Source: CAYVUI01 sp964454745 | GTDB taxonomy: Bacteria > Planctomycetota > Phycisphaerae > Sedimentisphaerales > Anaerohalosphaeraceae | Reading direction: 5' to 3' | DNA: 64,000 nt | Assembly (NCBI GenBank): GCA_964454745.1 | Contig: CAYVUI010000002.1 | Location: 1-64,000 of the forward strand | In this document: piece by piece, positions 9,176 through 19,207 of the stretch | Layout: the number at the start of each line of letters is the position of its first letter | Position numbering within the stretch: position 1 is the first letter of the stretch | Notes under the pieces: generated by a model | Database searches by the model: none | The model's input: only the letters and a program-made list of their open reading frames with translations | What the model was told of the DNA's origin: nothing | Translations under genes and position numbers: made by a program

Positions 9176-10167
9176 TCCTCGATCACGAAGCTCTCACCCT
9201 TTTGGGCCGCAAGGATCGCCTTTGCCAACACCTCGAAATCTTTGTAAGCCTCATAAAAACTGCTGACAACTTTTTCACCCTTGCGAATGGCGCCGTAAAA
9301 ATTCTCAAACTCTCCGCGGTAGCCAAACATGGATTGAATCTTTTCTGATTCGCTGTCTTTTCCCTGGCGATTTACAGTAACCGCATCCTGCTCAACGGTC
9401 AGGGTTCCTTCCATACCGATGACAATCAACCGGCTTTCCTGGAACCCGTTCGCTGTAAAGTAATTATTGAACACCCCGCCGATCCCCTGCTCGGTTTCAA
9501 ACTGCAGGCTGATCCCGTCCATTTTTCCAATACCGGGATTGACCTGCCGCGTAAAAGCCCTGCCGCAGGTAATATCTCCAAACAGGTCTCGAATCGCGGC
9601 CATATTATGCACACCCCCATCCACGACAAATCCGCCGATGTGTTCATGGTCCAGCCGCCACTGCGTATGCATATAAGGGCTTTGGTGGAAGAACATGAAA
9701 TTATTCCAGAAAACCGAATGCACCTTCCCGATCTGCCCGGATTCAAGACGCCGGCGGACATGTAAAAAGACCGGATGATATCGAAAATTTTCTGCCACCA
9801 TCATCACCTGCCCGGGATAGTCCGTTTCAAATTCTACCATTTGCTCAGCTTGTTCAAGAGAGCCGGCCAGGGGTTTTTCAACCATTACATGCTTGCCCGC
9901 AGCGAGAGAATCCTTTACCGCCTGGTAATTAAGGCAAATCGGAAGGATAATATCCACTGCCTCTACGTCCTCCCTTGCCAGCAGGTCATGATAGTCCAGC
10001 ACGTAATCCACTCCGCCGACCATCTCGGCAAACTCCTTTGCCTTTGGCTCGGTATGATTGCAGACACATGTGATTTCATACTGATCGGACAATTCCTTTA
10101 TGGCCGGCCAGTGCAGCTTTTTGGCGGCAATCCCGCATCCAATGACACCCAGCTTGATAGGATCCAT
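9172..10167 (-). CDS. Gfo/Idh/MocA family oxidoreductase
   Basis: NAD(P)-dependent oxidoreductase acting on a sugar or cyclitol. The N-terminal Rossmann fold shows GVIGCGIAAKKLHWPAI (GxGxxA-type), the catalytic-region motif is EKPLAGSLEQAE (the EKP typical of the family), and the C-terminal alpha/beta domain includes DGGVHNMAAIRDLFGD with the usual DxxxH element. About 331 aa. The ATG at 10167 is preceded by AAAGGA; the open frame continues 46 codons further upstream but without family similarity. It lies downstream of the UroD-like gene on the same strand (115-nt gap) and may be co-transcribed with it. The substrate is unknown. Confidence 0.88.
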   Translation of the reverse strand: MDPIKLGVIGCGIAAKKLHWPAIKELSDQYEITCVCNHTEPKAKEFAEMVGGVDYVLDYHDLLAREDVEAVDIILPICLNYQAVKDSLAAGKHVMVEKPLAGSLEQAEQMVEFETDYPGQVMMVAENFRYHPVFLHVRRRLESGQIGKVHSVFWNNFMFFHQSPYMHTQWRLDHEHIGGFVVDGGVHNMAAIRDLFGDITCGRAFTRQVNPGIGKMDGISLQFETEQGIGGVFNNYFTANGFQESRLIVIGMEGTLTVEQDAVTVNRQGKDSESEKIQSMFGYRGEFENFYGAIRKGEKVVSSFYEAYKDFEVLAKAILAAQKGESFVIED

Positions 10168-10282
10168 ATGTTTTCCTTTAATGACAGTGCTTTCGATTGA
10201 GAATTCCTGTTTAATCCGCGGTAAATAACTTTGAAATAATGAATTACAATTTTTCTCGCGGAAATTTACGACCCTAAAGGGT

Positions 10283-11449
10283 CTAACTGCCCATTTCGAC
10301 GACACGTTTGCGGTAATGCAGATAATTCTCCCAGCTTACCTCCGGGGGCACACCGTGATCGCAGGTCGGGATATACCCGCCGCGTTTTCGCATCACTGGC
10401 AAAATCCCCTCAAGGTAACGATCAATCGCATCGGGACCTTGTGAAAGCACACGCTTATCGATCCCGCCGAGTATGGTCAGCCAGGGATACTGTTTTCCGA
10501 TTTCAACCACATCACATCCGGACGCGACCTCAAACGGGCTCATCACGTCCATCCCGATGGCTTCACGATACACATCAATGGAAGGCACCGCCCAGCCGTC
10601 AGTATCAATTTGCACATACAGCTTTCGCTTTTTGTCAAGCTGACGGTTTTTCAGATTAGTGATCAACTGCTGATAATAAGGCAGAAGGAACTCTTTCATC
10701 ATATCCGGGGAAACCAGGATGCCGTGGTTATAGCAAATATCCTCGGCAAGATAGATTTCATCAATCGTAACATACTCCTGGTGCTTGGCGATTACTGCAT
10801 CAGACAGTTCCAGCCAGACCCGCATGCAGTCATGCATCAACTCGGGCATATCATAAAACGCGTACATGATCTGCTCGGGACCGACCAGGCTGCGCAGGTA
10901 CATATACCCGCCAATTAAATTCTGCTGGATCATCAAACCCTGCCCGGCAGCTTCGCGAGCTTCATTCATACGCTCATCCAGATCGGAATACCTTTCCGGA
11001 CTTTTCGGGTCCAAACGCCAGCGTACATCTTCCTGCCAGGTTTTCATATCCCGGACCGGATGTTCGAGATATTCAGGCATGAAACCCTGCCGACGGCCCT
11101 TGAAAAATAAAACAAAGCGACCGGCCGCATCCTGTACGACCTCATGATCGCCCCGATCCGCAATCCATTTTTCCTCAAACTGCGGCTCAAACGCGGCTTC
11201 GCACCAGCCCAACTGCCCCAGTGCATGGAAACCGGGCGGATCAAACATGAACAGTTTATCCAGGTCAGCCTCTTTATCCAGACCCTGATCATACCAGGTA
11301 TCCTCGCACATCCATAACCCGAATGTCTTTTGATAAAACGGTGCATCCGGCACCCTTGCATAATTATCCCGCAGCTTGCGGGCGGATTCCGCCATTTGTT
11401 CACGCGGCAGCATTTCGTAAATGCCGTCAGATTTGTTTTCTGTACTCAT
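10283..11449 (-). CDS. Uroporphyrinogen decarboxylase-family protein (methyltransferase-like)
   Basis: A 388-aa TIM-barrel protein of the UroD superfamily. The C-terminal GGYIPTCDHGVPPEVSWENY is the signature of the large paralogous group common in PVC bacteria, which resembles the corrinoid-protein methyltransferases MtaA/CmuA more than true HemE. The HemE N-terminal Arg-rich propionate-binding motif is not seen. Established members of the methyltransferase branch bind zinc through Cys/His and move methyl groups to or from cobalamin. That this protein does so is inference. It sits between polA (18-nt gap) and the oxidoreductase on the same strand, suggesting a small catabolic unit, perhaps demethylation plus oxidation of a methoxylated substrate. 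Confidence 0.82.
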   Translation of the reverse strand: MSTENKSDGIYEMLPREQMAESARKLRDNYARVPDAPFYQKTFGLWMCEDTWYDQGLDKEADLDKLFMFDPPGFHALGQLGWCEAAFEPQFEEKWIADRGDHEVVQDAAGRFVLFFKGRRQGFMPEYLEHPVRDMKTWQEDVRWRLDPKSPERYSDLDERMNEAREAAGQGLMIQQNLIGGYMYLRSLVGPEQIMYAFYDMPELMHDCMRVWLELSDAVIAKHQEYVTIDEIYLAEDICYNHGILVSPDMMKEFLLPYYQQLITNLKNRQLDKKRKLYVQIDTDGWAVPSIDVYREAIGMDVMSPFEVASGCDVVEIGKQYPWLTILGGIDKRVLSQGPDAIDRYLEGILPVMRKRGGYIPTCDHGVPPEVSWENYLHYRKRVVEMGS

Positions 11450-11467
11450 TCTATATTCCCTTTTCTG

Positions 11468-14203
11468 TTACACATCTTCTTCCCCCAGCCAGCTTCGCCC
11501 AATCTCGACATCGACTTTCAGCGGCACATCCAGTGCAATCGCCCGGGTCATTTCTTCGCTGATCCATTTGCGATATTGATCCGCCTTATCGCCGGGCAAT
11601 TCAAAGACCAGTTCATCGTGAATCTGCAGCAGCATCCGGACATCCGGATATTCTTTATCAATCTTCCGCTGGATATTGATCATTGCGACTTTAATCAGGT
11701 CCGCTGCAGAACCCTGGATAGTCGTATTGATCGCCATACGCTCGGCCTGACGCCGGGTATTGTGATTGCGGCTGTCCAGGCCCCGGATCGTCCGGCGGCG
11801 GTTGAGAATCGTTTCGGCATACCCTTTTCCTTTGGCCCTCTCAAGGTTCTCATCCATGAAGCTGCGTATCGAGGCATACCGCTGGAAATAGTCCGCGATA
11901 AACTCCTTCGCTTCCGCCTGGCTGATCCCGATAGTCTGCGAAAGACCGTAAGGCCCCTGCCCGTAAATAATCCCGAAGTTGACCGCCTTGCATTTGGACC
12001 GCATCTCGGACGTCACCTCTTCCGGCGCAACATCGTAAATTTGCGACGCCACAAAACGATGAATATCCTGGTCCTCTTCAAAGGCACGGATCAGGGCCTC
12101 ATCTTTAGAAAAATGGGCCAGCAGGCGCAGCTCAATCTGCGAATAGTCCGCCGCGAGGATCACATCACCATCATTTTCCGCTGCAAACGCGCCGCGAATT
12201 TTTTTGCCCAGTTCAGTGCGGATCGGGATGTTCTGCAAATTCGGATCACTCGAACTAAGCCGGCCGGTCGCGGTAACCGTCTGGTTAAACGACGCATGCA
12301 CCCGCCCGGTTCGCGGATGGATCAAGTGTCCGAGTTTATCGACATAGGTATTCTTGAGCTTGATGAGCTGACGGTATTCGAGCACCAGCCGCGGAACGGC
12401 ATGTTCATTCTTGAGCGATTCGAGCACCGAGGCATCCGTCGAACGCATAGTCTTGCCCCGGCGAACAGATTTTAACCCGATCCGGTCATACAAGATCTCC
12501 CCGAGCTGCTTGGGAGAATCGATATTAAACCGGCATCCGGCCTCTTGATAAATCTCCTCTTCGAGCCGTTCAAGCTCTTTGCTAAGCTCCAGTGACATTT
12601 TCTTGAGCAGCCCCACATTCAGCCAGACGCCCTCCATTTCCATTCGGGCCAGGACTGAAACCAGCGGCATTTCCACCTCGAAAAACAACTTTTTGAGGCC
12701 CGGCTCTTCTTCCAGGCGTTTGGTAAAGTATTCATAAAGCTGCCAGGTGATATCCGCATCTTCCGCGGCATAATCCTTGCCGGCTTCGAGATCAACCATG
12801 TCAAAGGTGAGCTGATGTTTCCCGGTCCCGAGCAATGACTTTAGCGACACCGGTTCATAACCGAGCAGGTCACGGGCCATATTGTCCATCCCGTGGCTGC
12901 GGTCGGACTCGAGCACGTACGACGCGACCATCGTATCGAACCACACGCCCGCAAGGGGCATCTTCGCATTGGCCAGAACCAGCATATCATACTTGATATT
13001 CTGCCCGATCTTTTCAATTTTCTCATCCGCAAGAATCGGCCCAAGCTGCTCGCGCACCATGGCGATATCCAGGCACTTGCCGCCCAGCGGCCCGCGCACC
13101 GACAGGTAATATCCCGTATCCTTTTCCCACGAGAAGCTAAGCCCCACCAGTTCACATCGCATCGCGTCATAGCCGGTCGTTTCGGTATCGACCGCGAATC
13201 GCTTCTGCTTTTTCAGCTCGCCAACAAACGTTTCAAACGTTTCCTTCGAGTCCACCAGCCGATAGTCCTTTTTCACCGTCCGGATTGTCTGATAACCGTC
13301 AGGGCTTGCCTTTGGTGAGTCACCCTTTTCTGACGCAGCATGCAAACCAAACGAATCCATCAGGCGGGTGAAACCAAGCTCGGTAAAAATCGAGGCGAGC
13401 TTTTCCTTGTCGACGTTGTCCAGTTTCATGTTTTCCCGGTCGATATCAACCGGGGCCTCCCGGCAGATTGTCACCAGCTTTTGCGACAGGTAGGCCTGCT
13501 CCTTAAACTCCCGCAGGTTTTTGCCCCGTTTGCCGCCGATATCATCGGCATGTTCATACAGGGCATCGAGGGAACCATATTCCTGGATCCACGCCAGTGC
13601 GGTCTTGGGCCCGACATCCGGCACACCGGGCACGTTATCGGATGTATCACCCTGCAAAGCGAGGACATCAATAAATTGTTCCGGCCGGACGCCCATATCC
13701 TCTTTGAGCCTGGCCTCATCGAAACGCTTGTCCTTCTTGATATCGTAGCAATAGACGCCATCCTCGAGCAATTGGAGCATGTCCTTGTCCTTGCTGCAGA
13801 TGCAGGCTTCCAGTCCTTCTTCACGGGCCTTGCGACACAGGGTTCCGATAAGATCGTCCGCTTCGTAACCGGGCACACGCAAAACCGGGATCCGCATCGC
13901 ATCGAGAATCTTCTCGATGTCTTCGATCTGGCCGGGCAAATCCTCCGGCATCGGGGGGCGATGGGCTTTGTATTCCGCGTACATTTCACTGCGGAAACTG
14001 GGCTCTTTTGCATCCATTACGACCACGATATATTCAGGCTTTTTCCGCTCGACTAAGCCCGCAATCGCCTGGGTGAAGATGTAGCTGGCCTTGGTCGGTC
14101 TTCCACCGGGCGAACGCAGGGCTCCCCGCATCGGCGCATAATAAGCGGCGTAAATATGAGCGTGTCCGTCAATGATATAAAGGGTCTCTTTTGCCATGGG
14201 CAT
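11468..14203 (-). CDS. polA: DNA polymerase I
   Basis: Repair and Okazaki-fragment polymerase with all three domains. The 5'-3' exonuclease/flap domain (about residues 1-300) starts YIIDGHAHIYAAYYA. The 3'-5' exonuclease keeps its catalytic acids, FAVDTETTGYD. The family A polymerase has motif A AADYSQIELRLL, the finger helix with KAVNFGIIYGQ, and motif C QIHDELVFE. About 911 aa, normal size. The frame runs upstream to 14308, but that stretch is low in family similarity and overlaps a likely flagellin promoter, so the ATG at 14203 (or 14197) is preferred. Neither has a good Shine-Dalgarno sequence. The UroD-like gene follows 18 nt after the stop. Confidence 0.97.
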   Translation of the reverse strand: MPMAKETLYIIDGHAHIYAAYYAPMRGALRSPGGRPTKASYIFTQAIAGLVERKKPEYIVVVMDAKEPSFRSEMYAEYKAHRPPMPEDLPGQIEDIEKILDAMRIPVLRVPGYEADDLIGTLCRKAREEGLEACICSKDKDMLQLLEDGVYCYDIKKDKRFDEARLKEDMGVRPEQFIDVLALQGDTSDNVPGVPDVGPKTALAWIQEYGSLDALYEHADDIGGKRGKNLREFKEQAYLSQKLVTICREAPVDIDRENMKLDNVDKEKLASIFTELGFTRLMDSFGLHAASEKGDSPKASPDGYQTIRTVKKDYRLVDSKETFETFVGELKKQKRFAVDTETTGYDAMRCELVGLSFSWEKDTGYYLSVRGPLGGKCLDIAMVREQLGPILADEKIEKIGQNIKYDMLVLANAKMPLAGVWFDTMVASYVLESDRSHGMDNMARDLLGYEPVSLKSLLGTGKHQLTFDMVDLEAGKDYAAEDADITWQLYEYFTKRLEEEPGLKKLFFEVEMPLVSVLARMEMEGVWLNVGLLKKMSLELSKELERLEEEIYQEAGCRFNIDSPKQLGEILYDRIGLKSVRRGKTMRSTDASVLESLKNEHAVPRLVLEYRQLIKLKNTYVDKLGHLIHPRTGRVHASFNQTVTATGRLSSSDPNLQNIPIRTELGKKIRGAFAAENDGDVILAADYSQIELRLLAHFSKDEALIRAFEEDQDIHRFVASQIYDVAPEEVTSEMRSKCKAVNFGIIYGQGPYGLSQTIGISQAEAKEFIADYFQRYASIRSFMDENLERAKGKGYAETILNRRRTIRGLDSRNHNTRRQAERMAINTTIQGSAADLIKVAMINIQRKIDKEYPDVRMLLQIHDELVFELPGDKADQYRKWISEEMTRAIALDVPLKVDVEIGRSWLGEEDV

Positions 14204-14254
14204 ATCATAGGGCGGACGCAGCGAAAACGCAACAAATGCTTTATCAATCCGTGT

Positions 14255-14283
14255 TAAACCCGCCTGCCTTTTGGTTCGATATA
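14255..14283 (+). promoter_or_regulatory. Possible sigma-28 (FliA) promoter of the flagellin gene
   Basis: TAAACCCG at 14255 and GTTCGATAT ending at 14283 resemble the flagellar consensus TAAAGTTT-N11-GCCGATAA, with the spacer one base longer. It lies about 55 nt before the flagellin ATG. Placement and the CGATA core support it, the spacing counts against it. Confidence 0.4.
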
Positions 14284-14338
14284 ACTGCGCAGGGGCTTTT
14301 ATGCCCAAAATAACGATAATTATTTATGGGACGATACG

Positions 14339-15145
14339 ATGCTGTCCATGCGGACAAATTTGATGAGCAATACCGCGATCCGGTACATGAACATGAACTA
14401 CGATCGCTATGCCCATTCCATCGCCCGGCTCTCCTCCGGCAAGCGCATCGTCACCGCCCAGGATGACCCGGCAGGCATGGCGGTGGCATCCCAGCTCAAT
14501 GGGCGTATCACAACTCTGCGACAGGGTGTCCGCAATGCCGACCAGTCGCTGAGCATGCTCCAGACCATCGAGGGGACCATGCAAAGCGGATCGGATATCC
14601 TCGTGCGAATGAAACAGCTCGCCGAACAGGCGGCAACCGGCTCATATTCCCCTCATCAACGAAGCATTATCAACGCCGAGTTTGCCCACCTTGTGGATGA
14701 AATGACACGAATGGGCGAGGCGGCGGAGTTTAACGGACTCGGCATCCTCGACGGTTCCACGCCGCTGGATGTACACTTCGGCCCCGGGGACCAGCTCAAT
14801 ATCAACCCGATCGACGCCCGGGCTGACGCGCTGGGTTTGAGCGGAATCGACCTGACCGATCCGGAAAACGCCAAACTTGCTCTCGAACAGGTTCAATCTG
14901 CGTCCGAAACCCATAACCAGCTTCGGACCAGTGTCGGGGCGAACATGAACCGAATCGAATCGACAAAGAATGTACTTTCCATCGAGGCGGAAAACCTCCT
15001 GGCGGCTAAGGCACGTATTGAAGATGTCGATGTGGCAGAGGAAGTCTCCGAACTGGCGAAAAACCAGATGCTTACACAGGCTTCAATCGCCATGACCGCC
15101 CAGGCCAATGAATCGCAGAAAATGATCCTCAAACTCCTCGAGTAA
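14339..15145 (+). CDS. Flagellin (short form)
   Basis: Filament subunit. The N-terminal D0/D1 region has RLSSGKRIVTAQDDPAGMA and the helix RNADQSLSMLQTIEG; the C-terminal D1/D0 has ARIEDVDVAEEVSELAKNQML and ends in the hydrophobic KMILKLLE. At 268 aa it retains only the conserved core with a short linker, so it lacks the surface D2/D3 domains of larger flagellins. GGGACGA precedes the ATG. It would be exported by the flagellar type III system. No other flagellar gene lies in the window, so it is an isolated locus, placed divergently from polA and with its own possible sigma-28 promoter. Confidence 0.95.
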   Translation: MLSMRTNLMSNTAIRYMNMNYDRYAHSIARLSSGKRIVTAQDDPAGMAVASQLNGRITTLRQGVRNADQSLSMLQTIEGTMQSGSDILVRMKQLAEQAATGSYSPHQRSIINAEFAHLVDEMTRMGEAAEFNGLGILDGSTPLDVHFGPGDQLNINPIDARADALGLSGIDLTDPENAKLALEQVQSASETHNQLRTSVGANMNRIESTKNVLSIEAENLLAAKARIEDVDVAEEVSELAKNQMLTQASIAMTAQANESQKMILKLLE

Positions 15146-15160
15146 TCCCTCGCAAGCCTC

Positions 15161-17041
15161 TTAGCTTTCGGCTTTTTCCACGGTTTCCATCTGCGGAAGA
15201 CCGTTTAGCAGTACGCGGGCACGATCCAGGTATATACTGTTTGGATAAGTGTTGATGATCTGGTTGAGAATCACGCGGGCCCGCGACAAGTACTGGTCGC
15301 GAACCTCCTGCTCCTGGGTCTCCTTCCACATCTGGACATGCAGAACCCCCAGTTCATACAGGGCATGAATTCCGCCGTCCGTGCCGAGAAACTGTTCGGT
15401 CAAGGCCGTAAAACAGTCCATTCGCTGGAGGGGATCTTCCACGAGCATGGCAAGGGACAACTGGATATTATCCCGCAGCGGATCACCCTCCTGTGTTTCC
15501 GCCAGGAGAGATTCCAACTGCGACTGGTAGTTGAGACTGTAGGGATTAAGAATTACAAACCGCGCCAGGCGCTGACGGCCGCTTTCACTGTCGCCGATAT
15601 TCTCATCGCCGATCAATGAAAGCAATGTGCGAATCCGCACGCGAAGCTCGCCGATCTTAAACGGGGTAATCGCGCTCCGGGCCGGCGGAGAAAATGCCGT
15701 CAGCAGGGAATCCTCTACCGAAATACGCTGCGCGGCATTCTCATCTTCAAGCTTATCGAGCATCACCATGGCCACCTGGCATTGCTCGATGGCTTCCTTG
15801 AACTTCTCCTGCCCGGCATAATGAACCGCAATCCGCCACCGGGCCTCGATGGATTCCGGGCTCAGTGGAAAATCACGAAACAGGGTATACCAGATCGCCA
15901 GATTCTCACGATGCGGGTAATCCTTGTAAAACCGTAAAATCTCGGTCTGGCCGAAGTAACGAATATCAGGCGAATATTCCTTTAAAATCGCCTTATAATA
16001 AAGAGCCACAGGCATGCGGCTGCTGGTAGGACGCTGGTTGATGAAAATGTCATACTGACCTAAAAGCCAAAGCCGTTTGGACTGATAATTCAAATAATCC
16101 GGCACATCAAACCAGTTGGGCCACTTATCATAGCCGAGCTGGATCATAATATCATCTTTAAGCTCTTCACGAAGTTCCTGTAGATCGCTCGGATAAAAAA
16201 ACCTTGCCAGGAACTGGCGGGTACTCGGATCACGCATGGAGTCGTCGAGCACCTTGCTGAGATTATGATTATGAAATTCCTCGACTTCCTCGGGATGATT
16301 GCCCGCAACATACCGCTGATAATCCAATTCGGCAAAGCTGATCTTCCATTGAAAAATACCCGCGGCAGCGATCAGGCTTACCAGCGAAACACTCCAGACC
16401 AGCCCCGGACGATACCGAGTGAAATGCCCGATTGCGATCACAATCCCCGCCATCCCGACCGCGGCAATCCAGGCACCGATCCAGGGAGAAAACGAAAAGC
16501 CCCAGCGGATTGGGTCCACGCTTTCATACCCGCCGTAAATCGCCCAGTAAACAAGCTGCGGCACCAGGCAAAGCACAATCGAGATAAACCGGGAACGAAA
16601 TCGAAGCGGCCGACAGGCCACCGCAAAACAACTGACCGTTAAAAACAACGCAAAAAGCGGCAGCTTTGCCGCCAGTGCACAGATCAATATCAGCGGAATA
16701 CTGTAGCGGAAACTCATCAACTGCGACACCACGGTCGGTGCCACCGCCAGGATCCCCATCGCAATCGCCAGCACCAGTATCTGCCAGGGATACTCATAAA
16801 TACTCAGCGGGCTGACCACAAACCGCCCCAACCCGTACTGCGTCTGCTCGGCAATCCCTGAAAGATCAACCGAAAGCGAACCGCTGGTCAGAAACCGCCA
16901 GAAAAAACAAGCCCCAAGGTACACCAGGATGGACAATCCCCAGTATTGGCGTACATTGCTGTGGCTGTAATGCAGGGTAGGACCAATGGTCATAAAAGAC
17001 TTGCTCGGCCCGTTCGATTTGTCAGTTCCGTTGGTCGCCAT
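15161..17041 (-). CDS. Membrane protein with TPR-like C-terminal region
   Basis: A 626-aa protein of unknown function. Several hydrophobic segments lie in the first ~260 residues (for example LSILVYLGACFFWRFL near 35, VLVLAIAMGILAVAPTVVSQ-like near 90, and others to about 240), giving roughly six to seven membrane helices. The rest is soluble, alpha-helical and TPR-like, with repeats around FPLSPESIEARWRIAVHYAG and GIHALYELGVLHVQMW, ending in a repeat about ordered rows of helices (SRARVILNQIINTYPNS). It lies 51 nt downstream of the V-ATPase D gene on the same strand, so may be co-transcribed. An assembly or scaffolding role for the ATPase is speculation. Confidence 0.75.
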   Translation of the reverse strand: MATNGTDKSNGPSKSFMTIGPTLHYSHSNVRQYWGLSILVYLGACFFWRFLTSGSLSVDLSGIAEQTQYGLGRFVVSPLSIYEYPWQILVLAIAMGILAVAPTVVSQLMSFRYSIPLILICALAAKLPLFALFLTVSCFAVACRPLRFRSRFISIVLCLVPQLVYWAIYGGYESVDPIRWGFSFSPWIGAWIAAVGMAGIVIAIGHFTRYRPGLVWSVSLVSLIAAAGIFQWKISFAELDYQRYVAGNHPEEVEEFHNHNLSKVLDDSMRDPSTRQFLARFFYPSDLQELREELKDDIMIQLGYDKWPNWFDVPDYLNYQSKRLWLLGQYDIFINQRPTSSRMPVALYYKAILKEYSPDIRYFGQTEILRFYKDYPHRENLAIWYTLFRDFPLSPESIEARWRIAVHYAGQEKFKEAIEQCQVAMVMLDKLEDENAAQRISVEDSLLTAFSPPARSAITPFKIGELRVRIRTLLSLIGDENIGDSESGRQRLARFVILNPYSLNYQSQLESLLAETQEGDPLRDNIQLSLAMLVEDPLQRMDCFTALTEQFLGTDGGIHALYELGVLHVQMWKETQEQEVRDQYLSRARVILNQIINTYPNSIYLDRARVLLNGLPQMETVEKAES

Positions 17042-17092
17042 AACCTGCCAGCATACCTCCCCCGGGGCCTGCGTACAAGAAAAAAACTGCCC

Positions 17093-17710
17093 TCAGGAAC
17101 GAATCATATCCGCAATCTTCATCAGGCGGCTGATATTGTCGCGTTCCGCCTCACCGAGCTTGGTATTGATGTATTTGATGGTTTCCTTGATCTCCGGGAT
17201 CACCACATGCTCAAGCACATTCACCCGCCGGCGGGTATTTTGCAGCTCCTTGGCCAGAAGCTGGCTCTGCTTTTCCTTTTCCGCCAGTTCGATCAGGTTG
17301 TCAAACGCCTTTTCCAGTGACCGCAGGGCCACATCCAGCTCCCCGCTGGTAGATGCGTATCCATAACAGAGAATCTCACCTTCAATCTGCTTGCTCAGTT
17401 CCGGAACCTGCACACTCATAATGCTCGCATACTTCATGACCAGCTTGAACTGCTTGGTCGGAACTTCCAGTGCCGCCTGGATATCCTCCGGTTCCATGGT
17501 CGAGCGGGCCATCATAAACCGCCGCGTCGTCTTTAAAAGCTGCTCTTCCACTTCTTTGCGCAGCCCTTTGAGCGCACGGGCCGTCTTGACCAAATGCCGT
17601 GAAAGCTCATCACGTTTCTGGCTCAAAAGCCGATGACCGCGGCTGGCCAGCTCCACCCTCCGGCGAAGCTGAAGCATTTCCATTCGTGTTGCGTTTACAT
17701 TCTCAAGCAT
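17093..17710 (-). CDS. ntpD: V-type ATP synthase subunit D (central stalk)
   Basis: Rotor shaft subunit of the V/A-type ATPase. A 205-aa protein of two long antiparallel helices: the N-terminal helix begins NVNATRMEMLQLRRRVELAS with GHRLLSQKRDEL, and the C-terminal helix contains NTRRRVNVLEHVVIPEI, both diagnostic of the family. AGGGA lies before the ATG. It is the last ATPase gene of the cluster, 29 nt after subunit B, and its position at the 3' end of A-B-D matches the Enterococcus hirae ntp operon. Confidence 0.96.
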   Translation of the reverse strand: MLENVNATRMEMLQLRRRVELASRGHRLLSQKRDELSRHLVKTARALKGLRKEVEEQLLKTTRRFMMARSTMEPEDIQAALEVPTKQFKLVMKYASIMSVQVPELSKQIEGEILCYGYASTSGELDVALRSLEKAFDNLIELAEKEKQSQLLAKELQNTRRRVNVLEHVVIPEIKETIKYINTKLGEAERDNISRLMKIADMIRS

Positions 17711-17739
17711 AACAGATCCCTGTCAGGATTTACCTATCT

Positions 17740-19137
17740 TTACGACGCCTGGCCTGCCTTGTTACGAAACTGCGGCATATACTTATCGATCAATTCCTGG
17801 TCGATACGCTTGAGTTCCGCATTCTCGAACATACTGAGCAGTTCCCAGCCCAGGTCCAGCGTCTCGATCACATCGCGGTTTTCATAATAACCCTGCGAAA
17901 TATATCTTGCCTCGAACTCATTGGCAAACCGCATGTACTTCTGGTCCTCGGGCGACAACGCCGCTTCACCGAGAATCGTTGCCAACTCCTGCGATTCCTT
18001 ACCCTTTGCATACGCCGCATACAACTGGTTGTACAGGGCCGAATGATCCTCGCGGGTCTTGCCCTCACCGATCCCCTTATCCTTTAGACGTGAAAGACTC
18101 GGCAGGCAATCCACCGGCGGAGCGACCGCCTGGCGGTGCAGCGAACGGCTCATAATAATCTGCCCCTCCGTAATATATCCGGTAAGGTCCGGCACGGGGT
18201 GCGTCTTGTCATCCTCGGGCATCGTCAGAACCGGAACCATCGTGATCGATCCCTTCTTGCCCTTGATCCGGCCCGCACGTTCATACAGCGTCGCAAGGTC
18301 GGTATACATATAACCGGGATACCCGCGGCGGCCGGGCACCTCTTTACGGGCCGCACTGATCTCACGCAGGGCCTCGCAGTAGTTGGTCATGTCATTGAGA
18401 ATCACCAGAACCTGCATATCCTGGTGGAATGCAAGATATTCCGCAGCGGTCAGTGCCACACGCGGCGTCGCGATACGCTCAATCGCCGGGTCATTGGCCA
18501 GGTTGATAAACATGACCGCACGCTCAATCGCACCGGTCTGTGTCAGGTCATTGATAAAGAACTGTGCCGCTTCAAAGGTAATACCCATTGCAGCAAAGAC
18601 CACCGCAAAAGACTCACCCTCACCGCGAACCGACGCCTGGCGGGCAAGCTGAGCGGTAATTTCGTCATGCGGCAGGCCCGAACCGGAAAAGATCGGAAGC
18701 TTCTGGCCGCGAACCAGCGGGTTGAGCCCGTCAATCGTGGAAATTCCCGTCTGGATAAACTCATTGGGGAAGTCACGGGCATAAGGGTTGATCGCGTTGC
18801 CGTTAATGTTAAGACGGTTCTCCGCGACAATCGCAGGGCCGTCATCAATCGGGGTACCAAAACCATTAAACACGCGGCCGAGAATATCCGGCGACACCGC
18901 CAGTTCCATCGGACGGCCCATAAACCGCACCGTACTCTCGTTCGTGTTAATTCCCGAAGTACCCTCAAAGACCTGGATCAGCACCTTGTCGTTCTCGACC
19001 TGCAAAATCTGGCCGTTACGAACCGAACCATCCGCGATCTCGATCTCCACGATGTGGTTGTACTTCGCGTCGTCAACATTCTCCACGAGCATCAGGGGCC
19101 CGTATACTTCACGTACCGTCTTGTATTCTTTCAGCAT
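17740..19137 (-). CDS. ntpB: V-type ATP synthase subunit B
   Basis: Non-catalytic nucleotide-site subunit of the V1 hexamer. It starts [21 protein letters not shown], and the ATG at 19137 has GGGAG upstream; the frame extends 12 codons further without similarity. Family landmarks are [35 protein letters not shown] (the degenerate P-loop typical of B subunits), and [23 protein letters not shown]. About 465 aa, normal. It alternates with subunit A around subunit D. It lies between A and D in the operon with short gaps. Confidence 0.97.
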   Translation of the reverse strand: MLKEYKTVREVYGPLMLVENVDDAKYNHIVEIEIADGSVRNGQILQVENDKVLIQVFEGTSGINTNESTVRFMGRPMELAVSPDILGRVFNGFGTPIDDGPAIVAENRLNINGNAINPYARDFPNEFIQTGISTIDGLNPLVRGQKLPIFSGSGLPHDEITAQLARQASVRGEGESFAVVFAAMGITFEAAQFFINDLTQTGAIERAVMFINLANDPAIERIATPRVALTAAEYLAFHQDMQVLVILNDMTNYCEALREISAARKEVPGRRGYPGYMYTDLATLYERAGRIKGKKGSITMVPVLTMPEDDKTHPVPDLTGYITEGQIIMSRSLHRQAVAPPVDCLPSLSRLKDKGIGEGKTREDHSALYNQLYAAYAKGKESQELATILGEAALSPEDQKYMRFANEFEARYISQGYYENRDVIETLDLGWELLSMFENAELKRIDQELIDKYMPQFRNKAGQAS

Positions 19138-19207
19138 TTCAAACTCCCGATTCCGGTCAAAGGCCAAAATCAATCGAACAGCGGGAAACCCGCCTCTTTA
19201 TGCTTAT

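Noticed and set aside
11330..12475. Plus-strand 381-aa frame opposite polA
   Set aside because: Shadow of the polymerase domain; no recognisable motif.
14204..14308. N-terminal extension of DNA polymerase I
   Set aside because: No similarity to the family and overlaps a likely promoter of the divergent flagellin gene.
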